DNA of 64,000 bases from Cyathus striatus. Taxonomy: Eukaryota; Basidiomycota; Agaricomycetes; Agaricales; Nidulariaceae. Positions 11,311 through 22,846 of this stretch are shown here, in pieces (position 1 is the stretch's first letter; each line of letters opens with the position of its first letter). Position numbers and translations under genes: made by a program. Below the pieces are notes generated by a model, which searched no databases, was not told the origin of the DNA, and saw only the letters and a list, made by a program, of their open reading frames with translations. The DNA lies in NCBI GenBank assembly GCA_025738555.1, contig JAOVFP010000005.1, positions 4,464,001-4,528,000 of the forward strand. Direction: 5' to 3'.

Positions 11311-14300
11311 ATGCCTGGTATTTAAAATGTAAGTGTAAAATCTATAAATTTACAAATATATCATAAGTACTGACCTATAGTAGCCACCTCATCTTCCAAT
11401 TGGCGGTCAGCAATTGCTTGAAGAACTTCATTCTGCCTATGAGTTGTGTTCGCATTTCGAGATGGCATAGTGAAAATGGGAAAGATAGCGGGAGTGTAGA
11501 GCAATGTGCAGTGGACAGTATGGAGAAGGTGGTTAGGGGGGTAGAAGTGGACATGTCAAGTGAGTTGCAATTTGTTGCCCCAGTATGATGGCACTGAATT
11601 GTGGGCTGACACTAGTGACAGATATGCTTTGATAGTCTTTGCCTCCTAGCCGTTCTCACTTACAAGTTACTACTTGGTAGTCATCTGATCTCTACTCGCT
11701 ACTTTTGTTCTCTATATTGTAATTTGCCATGGCAGCTCAACAATACACCTGCTTTACATGCAATATGAAGGACTTGACTTTTCATGGCTATGCTTCACAT
11801 ATTCAACAAAGCAAAAATCCTTTTTGCCATCAATATCACGAATTGCAAGTTCAGCAAGAGGCCTGGATGCAGAGTGTTGAAGACCAGAGGAATCTGAACC
11901 ATGATGCAATATCCTTCTATGGTGATATGTTTGGAACAATGGATGACTACAGTAACGATTCATATGGACAGGATATAGGGGAGGATGGGGTGGGTGTAGA
12001 TGGATCTGATGATGAGGATTTATATGCTGCTGCTGCCACTGCTGAGTTGGAGTATGACTGGGAGCCAGTTCGAGATGGGCAATACCCAATGGATGAAGAT
12101 TATGATGATGAAGATGAATTCAACACCCAGGCTCAGATATGACATGAACAAGCAACTCGTATTGCTGCAGAGGAGTGTGCCCATACATGGCACCCTCAAA
12201 TCATTTGCTTCTCTGACATCTATCCGACATCTCAACCTGGGGCAATACTGCGCCAGTCTAACTGCTTGGATGAAGTCTATCAAAGTAGCATTCCAAGTAA
12301 TGCAAACCCATGGGCTCCATTCAACTCATGACTTGACTGGGAGGTAGCAAAGTGGGCAAAATGCCAAGGACCTAGTTCCAGTGCATTCTCAGAACTTCTC
12401 AAAATTGACGGCATATGTGCTTTACATCTCATCCTATCCGATAACTGACAGACCTAAAATAGTTTCAGGAAACACTCAACTTGTCATACAAGAACACTCG
12501 AGAATTAAACAAGATTATTGATACAAAACTTCCTGGTGGGCGCCCAGAGTTTCAAAGACAGGAGGTTCTTATCGCTGGTGAATCCTTTGAATTCTACTCC
12601 AGAGATATTCTGGAATGCATTCGCTCACTTTGGGGTGATACCAAATTCACTGAACATCTCATTTTCGAACCTCAGCGGCATTTTGTGGATGCTACTCACA
12701 CCATTCATCAGTACCATGACATGCACACTGCCAAATGGTGGTGGTCAATGCAGGTAAGAATTTAACACTTTCTTTTATGTCATTTATTCTTAAACTTTCA
12801 CAGTGAAAGATTGAGAAGCACACTGAACGAAAGGACTGTACTGTCATTCCCATACTCGTATCCTCCGACAAGACTCAGCTCACAACATTCCATAACAAAA
12901 CAGCATATCCAGTCTATATGATGATTGGCAACATACCGAAGCATCTTAGGCAGAAGTCTTCTCAGCATGGACAGGTGCTCCTTGGCTATCTTCCAGCCAC
13001 AGAGCTGGATCATATAAAAAATGAGTCTTCTCGCTGCCATGCTCTCTCTAATCTATTTCACACCTGCATGAGTTTCATTCTAAAGCCTTTGCAAGCAGCT
13101 GGTCGTGAAGGAGTCAAACTTATCAGTGGGGATGGAGCAGTGAGGCAATGCTACCCAATTCTTGCAGCTTATGTTGTGGACTATCCAGAGCAAGTATTAG
13201 TAGCACTTATCAAAAGTGGGTTATGTCCTTCATGCCCTGCTTCTCGAGAAGGAATTGGTGAGCAGCCAACCTATCTACCCCCTCGCGATGATAGGGTGAT
13301 TCGTATGGTATTAGACACAGTTCCGGCTGGCTCTATTAAATTTACAAAGGCCTGCACTGAGGCAGGAATTAAACCTAATCCAGATCCCTTTTGGAAAAAC
13401 CTTCCATTCATTAACATATATAATTCCATCACGCCTGATGTTCTACATCAACTTTTCCAAGGTATTATTAAACATGTCATTACTTGGGTCTGCTCTGCTG
13501 TTGGTGATGCAGAGATTGATGCAAGATGTCGTCGCATTCCCCCAAATCACCATATTTGTCAGTTTATGAGGGGCATTTCTAATCTCTCTCAGGTCACAGG
13601 GACAGAGCATGATCAAATTTCTCGCTTCCTGTTAGCCCTCATCATCGATGTCCAGTTTCCAAATCATGCTGACATATCCAGTCACCAACTTGTGCAAACT
13701 GTACGTGCCCTTCTAGATTTTATACAATTCGTTAGGTACCCAGTACACTCTGATGAGACACTTGCACTTCTTGAAGCTGCTCTCGAGACTTTTCACAACA
13801 ACAAGAGCATATTCATCAATCTTGAGATATGTTCTGACTTCAACATTATCAAGCTTCATTATATGCAACACTACCGGTATTTTATTGAACTCTATGGAAC
13901 AACTGACAACACAGACATGCAGTATACAGAGCGCCTTCATATCGATCTTGCCAAGGATGCCTTCAGATCAACAAATGGAAAAGATGAGTTTGCACAAATG
14001 ACCTTATGGCTTGAATGAAAAGAATGGGTCTTTCAACATAATAACTTCATTCAGTGTCGCTTTTTATGTCCTCCTGTTCTGTCAGTCCATATGCCTTTGC
14101 CAATCCCCCATCTTGTTCAGCCATGCACACTGCAAATGTCAAAAGACCCATCTTGCCGTGGGGTCTCATTCTCAACTCTACGAGAAGAATATGGTGCATT
14201 AGACTTTGAGAATGCACTCGCTCGAATGGTAGTACAGTATCAGCACCCAGAATTCAAGTGACCTCAGGAAATTCGAAATGTGAGCCACAGACTTCCAATG

Positions 14301-14676
14301 CTCTGTCAATCTGTCGCTGTCTACCATCAAATCAAGTTCGTTAGTAGGGACCCATTCGCTGTTGATGCTGCTGCTCAAGACGTGGTTGACTCTATCCATG
14401 CTCAACCATCTCGTACTGGCAAGCATAACATGAAAATACCAGCACGATTTGATACCGCTCTCATAGACTTTCAGGATGGACAGGTTCATGAAGTTGAAGG
14501 TATGTACTTACTACTCTGTCATACTACATGAATGTGATAGCTACTGACTTTACATTTACCTTATATTAGCATATGCTGTTGCTCAGATCTGCTGTGTCTT
14601 CTCCCTTCCATCTCGGGTTGCAGAAGAATGGTTCAAAGGCGGCCTTCCTTCAAAGCACTTCGCATATGTTGATTGG

Positions 14677-14681
14677 TTCAC
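14677..14681. repeat. Target-site duplication, left (TTCAC)
   Basis: TTCAC directly left of the B element. The same five bases directly follow the right LTR at 22293-22297. The pair falls inside the transposase codons for W-F-T. Confidence 0.93.
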
Positions 14682-15447
14682 TGTTACGTACCGATTCTCT
14701 TCCTGCTTAGAAGTGGTTGCGAAGACACCCGGAGGGTGTGGGAGAACTATAACGGAAACCCGAAGTAAGTACGGGTGCGGAAACGTAGAGCGGGAGTGCG
14801 GAAAGAACCGTGGCTTCAGCTTGTGTGCTGCGCCGCCTGGATATCCCCAGGGAATGGTTCGTATTTCGAGTAAGATGATATGTAACAAAGGAAGACGTTC
14901 TAGAGTATAAGAGAAGGCTTCGCCACTACACTAGGTAGCGGGAGAGAAACCCGAAGGAAAACCCGGAGCGGGTTTCGGAACTTAGAGTAGGAAGAAAGTG
15001 TACAGAGTTGATACGAATACTGAAGACTACCTATTACATCTGGAAGACTACTTATACTAAGTAGGAACCTGTAGATACGAATGTAGAAGTATTATACAAA
15101 GGACAAGTCAAAGGAGTAAGTAGGAAATGAAGTCTTGGCAAAGCGGAGTAGGGGCGCAAATGACGCGCTCAGAATGAAGAATAAGGAACTAATCTACAAA
15201 GGCCATAATGAAACGTATAAGTAGGAATGGAAGGGAGGAGTAATAGAATGATGACGCGGTGAGGCCGTCATAAGAGAAAGTACGTATCCGGGATACCCGA
15301 TAGAAAACCCGACGGGTTCCCGGTACGTTCCCGGGCGGGAACGTCGGGAAGTGTAAACCCGAAGCGGGTACGTTCCGGGAACGGACCGGGTATGTTAGAA
15401 GGTCACGTGGGAACGTCGGCACGATGTATCCGGACATGGATATAACA
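14682..15447 (-). repeat. Chromovirus B LTR, left copy (3' LTR)
   Basis: 766 bp, TGTTACGTACCG to ATGGATATAACA. It looks identical to the right copy at 21527-22292. Confidence 0.95.
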
Positions 15448-15480
15448 GTATCCCCCTTTTAGGGCCGAGCCCACGAGGTC
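15448..15480 (-). other. Polypurine tract and conserved motif, element B
   Basis: On the minus strand this is GGGCTCGGCCCTAAAAGGGG followed by GATAC and the LTR. It matches the arrangement in elements A and C. Confidence 0.6.
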
Positions 15481-16283
15481 ATACTGTGTGCGAGAAAATA
15501 TAACTAAAAATAATACGAGAAATCCTATTGGTCAGTGAATGTTCAAATAACAGAAAGAGAGCGCATCTGATTCCTTTGGCAAGGGAAGTAGCAAAGGTGT
15601 GAACTACAAGTTCCTGAGTAAGTTCCAGCAAGTCGTAGCTGAACCCGAGACCTATTAACACTGCCCATGGATGTGGAAGGACATGTGCATCAATATTCCA
15701 CTGGTAGCCATTCGTTCCGGATGTTCCGGTAATGCGGCAAGCTTAGTTGCACTGCTGATTGTATATCCGACTGAGATGAGTGTCGGAACTGGGTTGGAAG
15801 CATCGGAAGAGTTGGAAATGGATGGGGAAGTGATTGGAAGATATTGGATGAGGTCTGGGTTGGATGCGGAAGTAGCAGGAACTGCCGGGGAAAATGCAGG
15901 AAGCATTGGAAGATAGCGTAGTCTATCAAGTTGAGTTACAGATGTCGTGATGCCAATTTCCAGGTGGTAGGCAAACTCGATAAGTTGTCCTGAGATGTTT
16001 CCAAGGTATCTGGGCACATTGTCCATGTTTCCATATTGAAACCTTGCTCGTGGAATGCCTCCGGGATCCGGATGCATACGAGGAAGTTGTGACGGGTGCC
16101 GGAATTGCGTCGGAAGGTGTGGAAGTAGCTCGGGTCGAGTTGCAGACGCAGAGGGAGTGATGGAAATGGTCGTAACACGTTACCAAGAATTAATGTACTT
16201 GTATCTCGCTTTTTGGATGTTATTCGTTGTTTTTGGTTTTTGTATAAGGTGAAACTGCAAGCGGATAATAAGTAACGTGAAAT
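15481..16283 (-). other. Extra 3' region of chromovirus B with a possible small ORF
   Basis: About 800 bases lie between the end of pol and the polypurine tract. Element A has only about 300. On the minus strand, 15655-16077 is open for 140 codons (start MHPDPGGIPRARF); it is Ser/Pro/Thr-rich without a known domain. Another frame is open across 15936-16178. I cannot tell whether either is translated. Confidence 0.35.
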
Positions 16284-19200
16284 TTAAGAAATAGGAGTAG
16301 GGCCGGGCTTATCCGGATAGCGGGAGTGGAACTCTTCAATGATATCCGTAGCGTGTTCCAGTTCCGTGGCCGGAAGCCATGAAAACTCTTCATCTGTCCC
16401 TTCATACCCTAGCCAGCGTACGTAGTACCTCAGTTTGCAACGCAAACGACGATCCAGTTTAGAGTCCAATATTTCCGAGACCTCGTATTCAATATCACCA
16501 TCAACCTGGACAGGTGGTGGTGGAGGAATAATGCGATCTGGGATAGTATTTTCAGTATTGGGTTCAAGCATGGATACATGGAATACTGGGTGGACTGCAC
16601 GAAATTGTTCTGGAAGGCGCAAGGTACGCGAATGCGATCCGGCAAGTGCGATGACTTCAAAAGGTCCTAGGAACTTTTCTGCAAGTTTCCGGGATGGTCG
16701 GGTTGTCCGGAAGTACTCGGCTTTAACGTATACCTTTGTCCCGACAGGGAATGCGGGTGCGGGTTTGCGACGCGCATCGGCGGGTGTTTGATAACGTTTC
16801 TGCGCACTGAGTATTTCGGTCCGAAGCATCTCGTGAAGTTCCTCGAGGTTTACTGCGAAGTGCCGGGCACGAGCGGAAGTGAGATCACGTTCCGGATGTA
16901 TCGCAAGGTTCGGGTGATAACCCTTGTTTGCGTAGAACGGTGAAATTCCTGTGGTTGCGCTCGGTGCATTATTGTAAGCAAATTCAGCAAGAGGTAAGAG
17001 ATCACACCAGTTATCCTGCTGGTAGTTGCAGTAGGCCCGAAGGTATTGTTCCAGAGTTTGGTTTGTGCGTTCCGTTTGGCCGTCGCCTTCGGGGTGATAA
17101 CCCGAGGTGAAATGTAAAGTGATGTCGAGGGCTGTACCGAGGGAACGGAAGAAATGCGACACAAACTCGGAACCACGATCGGAAGTGATGTGTTCCGGGA
17201 CTCCGTGCTTGGAAAAGACATGAAGTACAAATAGAAGCGCAAGGTCGGAAGAAGAGCAAGTGGTATGAGTGGGAATGAAGATAGACTGTTTGGAGAAACG
17301 ATCCACGATAACGAGTATAGAATCATACTTGGAAGCCGATGATTTTGGAAGTTGATCTATGAAATCCATAGATATCGAATGCCATGGGCGTCCAGGAACC
17401 GGAAGTTGTTTCAGGGTTCCGTACGGGCGGTGGCGCTGTGGTTTAGAACGCATGCAAGTATTACAAGACTTACAATAGTCCTTTACAAACGTCCGTATAA
17501 GCGGCCAAGTATATTCGCGTCGAATTAGCTCGAGGGTCTTGTTCTGTCCAAGGTGTCCTGAAAGCGGGTGGTCGTGTTTGTACTGTAAAACCCGAAGCCG
17601 AAGGGTTCGGAGTCCGGAACATAGATCCGGTTATCTAGACGGAGGAAACCGTCCGGGGTTACAGTCCAACGATTCTCGGGAGTCCGCATTCGGATAACTG
17701 CGACCGGGTCATTAGGGAGAGCTGATAATATGTCAGTATGTAACTGTTCAATGTCCATGATGATACTAGCGCGAAGAGCGGGTACAATAAGTGATGTTGC
17801 TCGGAGAGAAGTGATAAGCTGTTCCTGTGTGAACACTGGACGATAGTTATGCGGATTGACCTTAGCGTAGTCGCTATCCCCCTCTTTAGGGTAGACGTCC
17901 CATCGTCTAGTCAGAGCATCCGGCTTCGCCCCGAGTTTTCCGGGTCGAAAGCGGATCACTAGATTGAACTGGGAAAGATACTCGGACCATCGGGCTTGTC
18001 GTCGGGACAAGATCTTGGTTGTGGAAAAGTATTCCAAGTTCTTGTGGTCTGTGACGACATCGATGGGTGAACCGGAACCTTCCAGGTAATGACGCCAGAC
18101 TTGGAATGCTTCGAAGATAGCAAGCAATTCCTTGTCGTGGGTGTCGTAGTTTAACTCGGGAGGTGTAAAGGTTCGTGAGTGGAAAGCGATAGGGTGAATC
18201 TCGCCATCATCGGAAACTATAGACAGGATAGCAGCCAACGCGTAATCCGAAGCGTCGGTTTCCACGATGAGCTGCTTGTCGGGAACCCAATGGGTAAGAA
18301 TGGGTGCCGACGTGAAAGCGTCCTTAAGTTCAGTGAAAGCGGAACGGCATTTTTCCGAGAAGTTCCACGGATTACCCTTCCGGGTAAGGCGGGTGAGCGG
18401 AACAACTATGTCGGAATAGTTGTATATAAAACGCCGATAGAAATTAGCGAACCCAAGGAAGGATTGAATGTCTTTTACTTTCCTTGGTTCCGGCCATTCT
18501 TGAATAGTCTTCACCTTTGTTGGAGACATGGTGAGACCGTTGGGCGATAGTATATATCCGAGATATTCCACGGATTCCAGTGGAACTCACACTTATCGCG
18601 CGCGCGTACAACCCGTGCTTCCGGAGTCGACGCAAAACTTCCCTGACATGTTGGCGATGTTGCGCAAGGTTATCAGAGTATATAAGGATGTCATCCAAAT
18701 AAACTATGACGCACACATCAAGAAGGTCTTTGAAAACATCGTTCATGAAGCGTTGGAAACCCGCGGGTGCATTGGAAAGTCCGAAGGGCATGACTAGCCA
18801 TTCGAAGGATCCATAGCGAGTCCGGAAAGCGGTTTTCCATTCATCGTCCTCGGCAATGCGGACCAGGTGGTACGCATGACGCAGGTCGATCTTGGTGTAG
18901 ATACGGGCGCGACGGGGACTGTCGAGCAAATCTGAAATGAGTGGCAAAGGATAACGATCCTTTTTAGAAATAGCGTTCAACCCGCGGAAATCCACACAAA
19001 GCCGAAGCGATCCGTCCTTCTTGCGGACAAAAAGGACGGGAGCCCCGTGCGGAGAGCGTGAAGGTTGAATAAATCCGATCCGGATATGTTCATCGATGAA
19101 TTCCCGAAGAGCGGAAAGCTCGGATTGGGAAAGGGAATAGATCCGACCTACAGGAGGTGAAGCACCTTCTTCTAGGTTGATCTTTTTAAGTCGTAGGGAC

Positions 19201-19990
19201 GGTGAGGGGCAAGTGTATCTGCCCGGGACTTGCTAAATACATCAGCAAACTCGTGATACTCAGACGGTATTGAAGAGAGATCCGGAGCTTCCTCTGGATT
19301 GAGGGCAGCGGCGGAAGCGACAGCACCAAGCTGGATACGGAAAGTCTGTGCTCCCTCTAAACGGCATGCACGCGAGAAGGCGGCACCATTTATTAGCGAA
19401 ATGCTAGGAGGAGGTGGCAGAGACTCATCAGAGGTGACCGGAGATGGATCCTCGGAAGCGGAACCTGGTTCCGAGATCCCGGATTTGAGCGGAAGTTGCT
19501 CGGAAGTGTCTGGAGTCCGGAATGTTAATGAGCCCGATACCCAGTCAATCAACGGATTGAAGCGGGTGAGCCAATTGTATCCTAGGACTGCAGAACACAC
19601 GGAATCAAGAGGTGTCACATAGAGTTCAACTGTAATACATTCACCGGTAGGGAATAGTACAGGCAGTGTAACGAACTCGGTTATAACATGATTGGTGGTG
19701 CCATCGAAAAGTCTGAGAGCGATAGGTGGAGTAGGTGAGGTAGGAATAGCATGTGTCCGAACGAAAGATGAATCCATAAAACAATGGGTAGAACCCGAAT
19801 CGACTAGAGCGCTATATGAAACTGTACAGGGTGTAGGGAGAGCATGGATGGTACTACAAAGTGGAATATGAAGGGCATTGGGGTCGGAAAGAGCGGAAGC
19901 GTTGAGTCTTACCTGCATCGGCTGCGCACAAGGGGGAACAACGCGGTCCTCGGCTTGTGTGGTGTCCAGAGGACCGCTCCCTATTTTTCG
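16284..19990 (-). pseudogene. Pol polyprotein of chromovirus B, frameshifted
   Basis: Minus-strand order: protease ([12 protein letters not shown]), reverse transcriptase ([10 protein letters not shown]), RNase H ([22 protein letters not shown]), integrase (SMDFIDQLP, TSDRGSEFVSHF, HPEGDGQTER), GPY/F-like region (FLGPFEVIA) and a terminal chromodomain (VRWLGYEGTDEEFSW). There are no nonsense codons inside the domains. The frame changes at about 19,180 (extra bases in an A-run), around 18,560-18,600 (two small losses in the RT-RNase H link) and near 17,600 (one C lost). The element is young, so these are either very recent mutations or sequencing or assembly errors. Confidence 0.92.
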
Positions 19991-21490
19991 AACCCGAAGC
20001 CGGGTTGGAAAGAGGCGCGGACCTGCGGGTCGAGGGACCCGCAGAAGCCGACGTAGGAGCCGAAGCGGATATTCCGGATGCCCGGGCTCTAGCCGCGGAA
20101 GAGGCAGAGCGGGGACATTCTTTGGCGCGATGCCCCGGATTACCGCAGAACAAGCATAGATTGTTGTCCATGCGACGCTGACGTTCTTGTGGCAAAAGTT
20201 TGCCATCTCGACCAACCTTGTCATTCAATTCCGGCCTCCGCTGTTGGGGAGGCTGCGAGGAACGAGGTGGGTGACTACCAGCACGGTGGGGATAACTCGG
20301 ACGTGGCGCATATTGACCCGAAACGAGGCGGGAAGGCGCCGGGGTGACTGCGGAGCGGTTTGTAGTAGCTCTAACAGAGCTATCCGGAACCCGCGGACCC
20401 CGAGGCTGGTGGGATTCCCGCGTACGCTCGGACTGGCGTTCCCAGTACCGACTATCGATCCCTTGAGCTAGTTTAATCATCCCGCGCTTTGTGGTAGGTT
20501 TCCCAACATGAGAGATCTCATCCTTAATGCGACCCGGAAACCCGGAATAGAGTCGGTGGCATAAGGACTTATCATCCCAGTCGGTGCGCTGTGCAAGCCT
20601 GTTGAACTGTACAAGATACTTGGACAGTTTCTGTGAATCCTTCATAACGAGGACATCCAGATCATTCTCGGCATCCCCTTCCGGGTTCGCTAACCCGAAG
20701 TTATCCTCTAGCATGACGACGAAAACCTCCCAAGAGTGAAGGAACTCATCATCAGCATAGGGATTGGAGAGGGTCGGCATAACGAGCTGAAGCGCGGTAT
20801 CCCGAAGATATGCGAGAGCGAAGTTGACTTGGGAGTGTCCATCCGAGTATTGGGAAGGATTATTCCGGAAGTAAATTTGGCATTGAGTAATGAACTGCTC
20901 CAACTTCTCAGCACTGGAACCATCAAAAGTATCTGGCTTTTGAACGTTGCGTTCCCGACGTGTTCCCGATGTACCCCGGGCGGATTCCGCAACTCTCAAA
21001 AGAGCTCGGCAAGCCGGTCTTCCCGGGAGTGGCGCGCAAGAGGTGTGCGCCTGGGATTGTCGACATCATCCTCATCACCATCATCCCCTGAGTCTGAGGA
21101 TGGTGGAGACGGAGGATTGGGCTGAGAAGGAGGTGGAGGTGGCGGTCCAATGGTACCACCATCAGAGCCGTGACCCTCGGGAGTGTCCCGGTCTGCTGCG
21201 ACTGTACCGTATGGCGGTGGAGTGCCATCCGGAGGAGCCTGAGCAGATCCGAGGTTCCCGGCTGCAGGAACAGAAAGTAGCTGAGCGGAAGTCGAGGGTG
21301 GACCCAGGAAAGTAGCACTAGGAGGTGGTGCTGGGCTGGGTGTAACCCGAGACGGTGTAGAAGGTAGAGAACCTGAAGTACTCCGTGGAGGCTGTTGCCT
21401 CGTAGCTGCACGGGTGGCACGAGCACCCACAGCATTGGTATGACTAGCGGTATGCGCTGTGCGAGTAACCGAAGTCCCAGTTGGAGCCAT
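19984..21490 (-). pseudogene. Gag of chromovirus B, frameshifted
   Basis: The start is the ATG at 21488-21490, 36 bases inside the 5' LTR. The first part is Thr/Pro-rich with an acidic run, followed by the gag domain (KPDTFDGSSAEKLEQF region) and a CCHC knuckle (CLFCGNPGHRAKEC). The frame changes by one base in a TTTT run near 21,000. At the gag end the A-run has five A's (19984-19988) against seven in A and six in C, so the usual TAG is out of frame and gag reads on. Confidence 0.9.
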
Positions 21491-21511
21491 GATAAAGAGA
21501 TATCCAAGGTA

Positions 21512-21526
21512 TCAGTATTCGTATAC
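21512..21526 (-). other. Self-priming primer binding site, element B
   Basis: Plus-strand TCAGTATTCGTAT at 21512-21524 is the exact reverse complement of 21856-21868 in the adjacent 5' LTR (13 of 13). The LTR motif begins 33 nt after the start of a minus-strand TATAAGTA box at 21894-21901. Confidence 0.65.
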
Positions 21527-22292
21527 TGTTACGTACCGATTCTCTTCCTGCTTAGAAGTGGTTGCGAAGACACCCGGAGGGTGTGGGAGAACTATAACGG
21601 AAACCCGAAGTAAGTACGGGTGCGGAAACGTAGAGCGGGAGTGCGGAAAGAACCGTGGCTTCAGCTTGTGTGCTGCGCCGCCTGGATATCCCCAGGGAAT
21701 GGTTCGTATTTCGAGTAAGATGATATGTAACAAAGGAAGACGTTCTAGAGTATAAGAGAAGGCTTCGCCACTACACTAGGTAGCGGGAGAGAAACCCGAA
21801 GGAAAACCCGGAGCGGGTTTCGGAACTTAGAGTAGGAAGAAAGTGTACAGAGTTGATACGAATACTGAAGACTACCTATTACATCTGGAAGACTACTTAT
21901 ACTAAGTAGGAACCTGTAGATACGAATGTAGAAGTATTATACAAAGGACAAGTCAAAGGAGTAAGTAGGAAATGAAGTCTTGGCAAAGCGGAGTAGGGGC
22001 GCAAATGACGCGCTCAGAATGAAGAATAAGGAACTAATCTACAAAGGCCATAATGAAACGTATAAGTAGGAATGGAAGGGAGGAGTAATAGAATGATGAC
22101 GCGGTGAGGCCGTCATAAGAGAAAGTACGTATCCGGGATACCCGATAGAAAACCCGACGGGTTCCCGGTACGTTCCCGGGCGGGAACGTCGGGAAGTGTA
22201 AACCCGAAGCGGGTACGTTCCGGGAACGGACCGGGTATGTTAGAAGGTCACGTGGGAACGTCGGCACGATGTATCCGGACATGGATATAACA
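21527..22292 (-). repeat. Chromovirus B LTR, right copy (5' LTR)
   Basis: 766 bp, identical by eye to 14682-15447. It contains the TATA-like box (21894-21901) and the primer motif (21856-21868). Confidence 0.95.
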
Positions 22293-22297
22293 TTCAC
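22293..22297. repeat. Target-site duplication, right (TTCAC)
   Basis: Matches 14677-14681. Removing the element and one copy restores the transposase reading frame. Confidence 0.93.
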
Positions 22298-22541
22298 ACC
22301 CTTTTCAGCTGCTGTGATCAACGTATCTTCTGGTTTATATAAGATCTCAAGATTGCGTACAGCTGGGGAGCAGGTATCAAGTGTCGTTCCAGTTGATCTC
22401 ATCAAGGGAAGTGTGCACTTGTTCCCTAGCTTCGGTCCTAAAGCTCTGGATCATTGGATATCAAGTTCCGTGCTTGCAGAATGTAAAAAGTTTTATGTCA
22501 GTCCATTTAATGATAGGTTTCAGTACTCTACTATAATATAG

Positions 22542-22768
22542 TTAATAAAAGGCTAAATTAATACTATTAATTGTTGTCCAGACCTATTATTGTCTTAAAT
22601 GCACATGAAGTAGTATATTTAAGCCAAGATTAGTGGGTATATGTGTGCATATTAGTGCACTTAAGCTGAAATATGCTACATTTAGGAATGTGTAAGGAGA
22701 TATAAGGTAAGAGGTACATCTTAATCCAACTAACTTAACTAATTTAGCCGATGGGGAATTTCCTGATG
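22542..22768. other. Right subterminal region and inverted end of the Plavaka element
   Basis: AT-rich, with TTAAG-type motifs (CTTAAATGC, TATTTAAGCC, CTTAAGCTG). It ends in the inverted repeat GGGAATTTCCTGATG at 22754-22768. Confidence 0.55.
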
Positions 22769-22846
22769 CAGAGCCAATATATATATTACTACAGTTACTG
22801 GCAATATGTTATCTTATATGGTTAGTGAGACAGCAGTGAGACTTGA
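22769..22846. repeat. Flanking repeat X, copy 2, right half
   Basis: CAGAGCCAATATATATATTAC through GAGACTTGA matches 1215-1287. It continues the half at 8256-8362 and, like copy 1, runs directly into an A-type LTR. Confidence 0.7.

Larger units (their letters stand above)
14682..22292 (-). mobile_element. Chromovirus B (Ty3/gypsy), young insertion with identical-looking LTRs
   Basis: A 7.6-kb minus-strand element bounded by two 766-bp LTRs that I could not tell apart by eye, and by a perfect TTCAC duplication. Base composition is richer in CpG than in elements A and C. Gag and pol are both recognisable, but several one- or two-base shifts break the reading. It inserted into an already existing Plavaka transposase gene. 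Confidence 0.95.
11729..22541 (+). pseudogene. Plavaka transposase, broken and split by chromovirus B
   Basis: The coding pieces run 11729-14681 and 22293-22541 on the plus strand. The protein starts with a zinc-finger-like segment (CFTC...H...C). It continues through WEVAKWAK, SYKNTRELNKIID and YHDMHTAKWWWS to the conserved Plavaka core (SSDKTQLTTF, YPVYMMIGNIPKHLRQK, LLGYLPATEL). The signature TPDVLHQLFQGIIKH follows, then TGTEHDQ, and finally ERLHIDLAKDAFR at about 13,930. The last part (DWFTPFS...GLYKISR...ALDHW) is recovered only across the B insertion. At least two introns are inferred, at about 12,412-12,460 and 12,751-12,803. Five in-frame TGA codons (12140, 12329, 12804, 14016, 14259) and the insertion make it inactive. 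In an intact element it would cut and rejoin the transposon ends. Confidence 0.88.
8363..22768. mobile_element. Plavaka-type DNA transposon (degenerate), interrupted by chromovirus B
   Basis: The ends are inverted: CATCAGGAAATGCCC at 8363-8377 and the complement of CATCAGGAAATTCCC at 22754-22768. Comparison with the unoccupied repeat at 1134-1287 shows the insertion point and a target duplication of only 2-3 bases (CA or GCA), which fits CACTA-related elements. Short TTAAG-type motifs recur in both subterminal regions. The element carries two divergent genes, a DUF6532 gene on the minus strand and the transposase on the plus strand. Without the B insertion it would be about 6.8 kb. Confidence 0.75.

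Noticed and set aside
11729..14018. Reassigned TGA codon or selenocysteine
   Set aside because: The many in-frame TGAs are limited to mobile elements; host genes end or read normally, and several sites are arginine in sister copies, so deamination is simpler.
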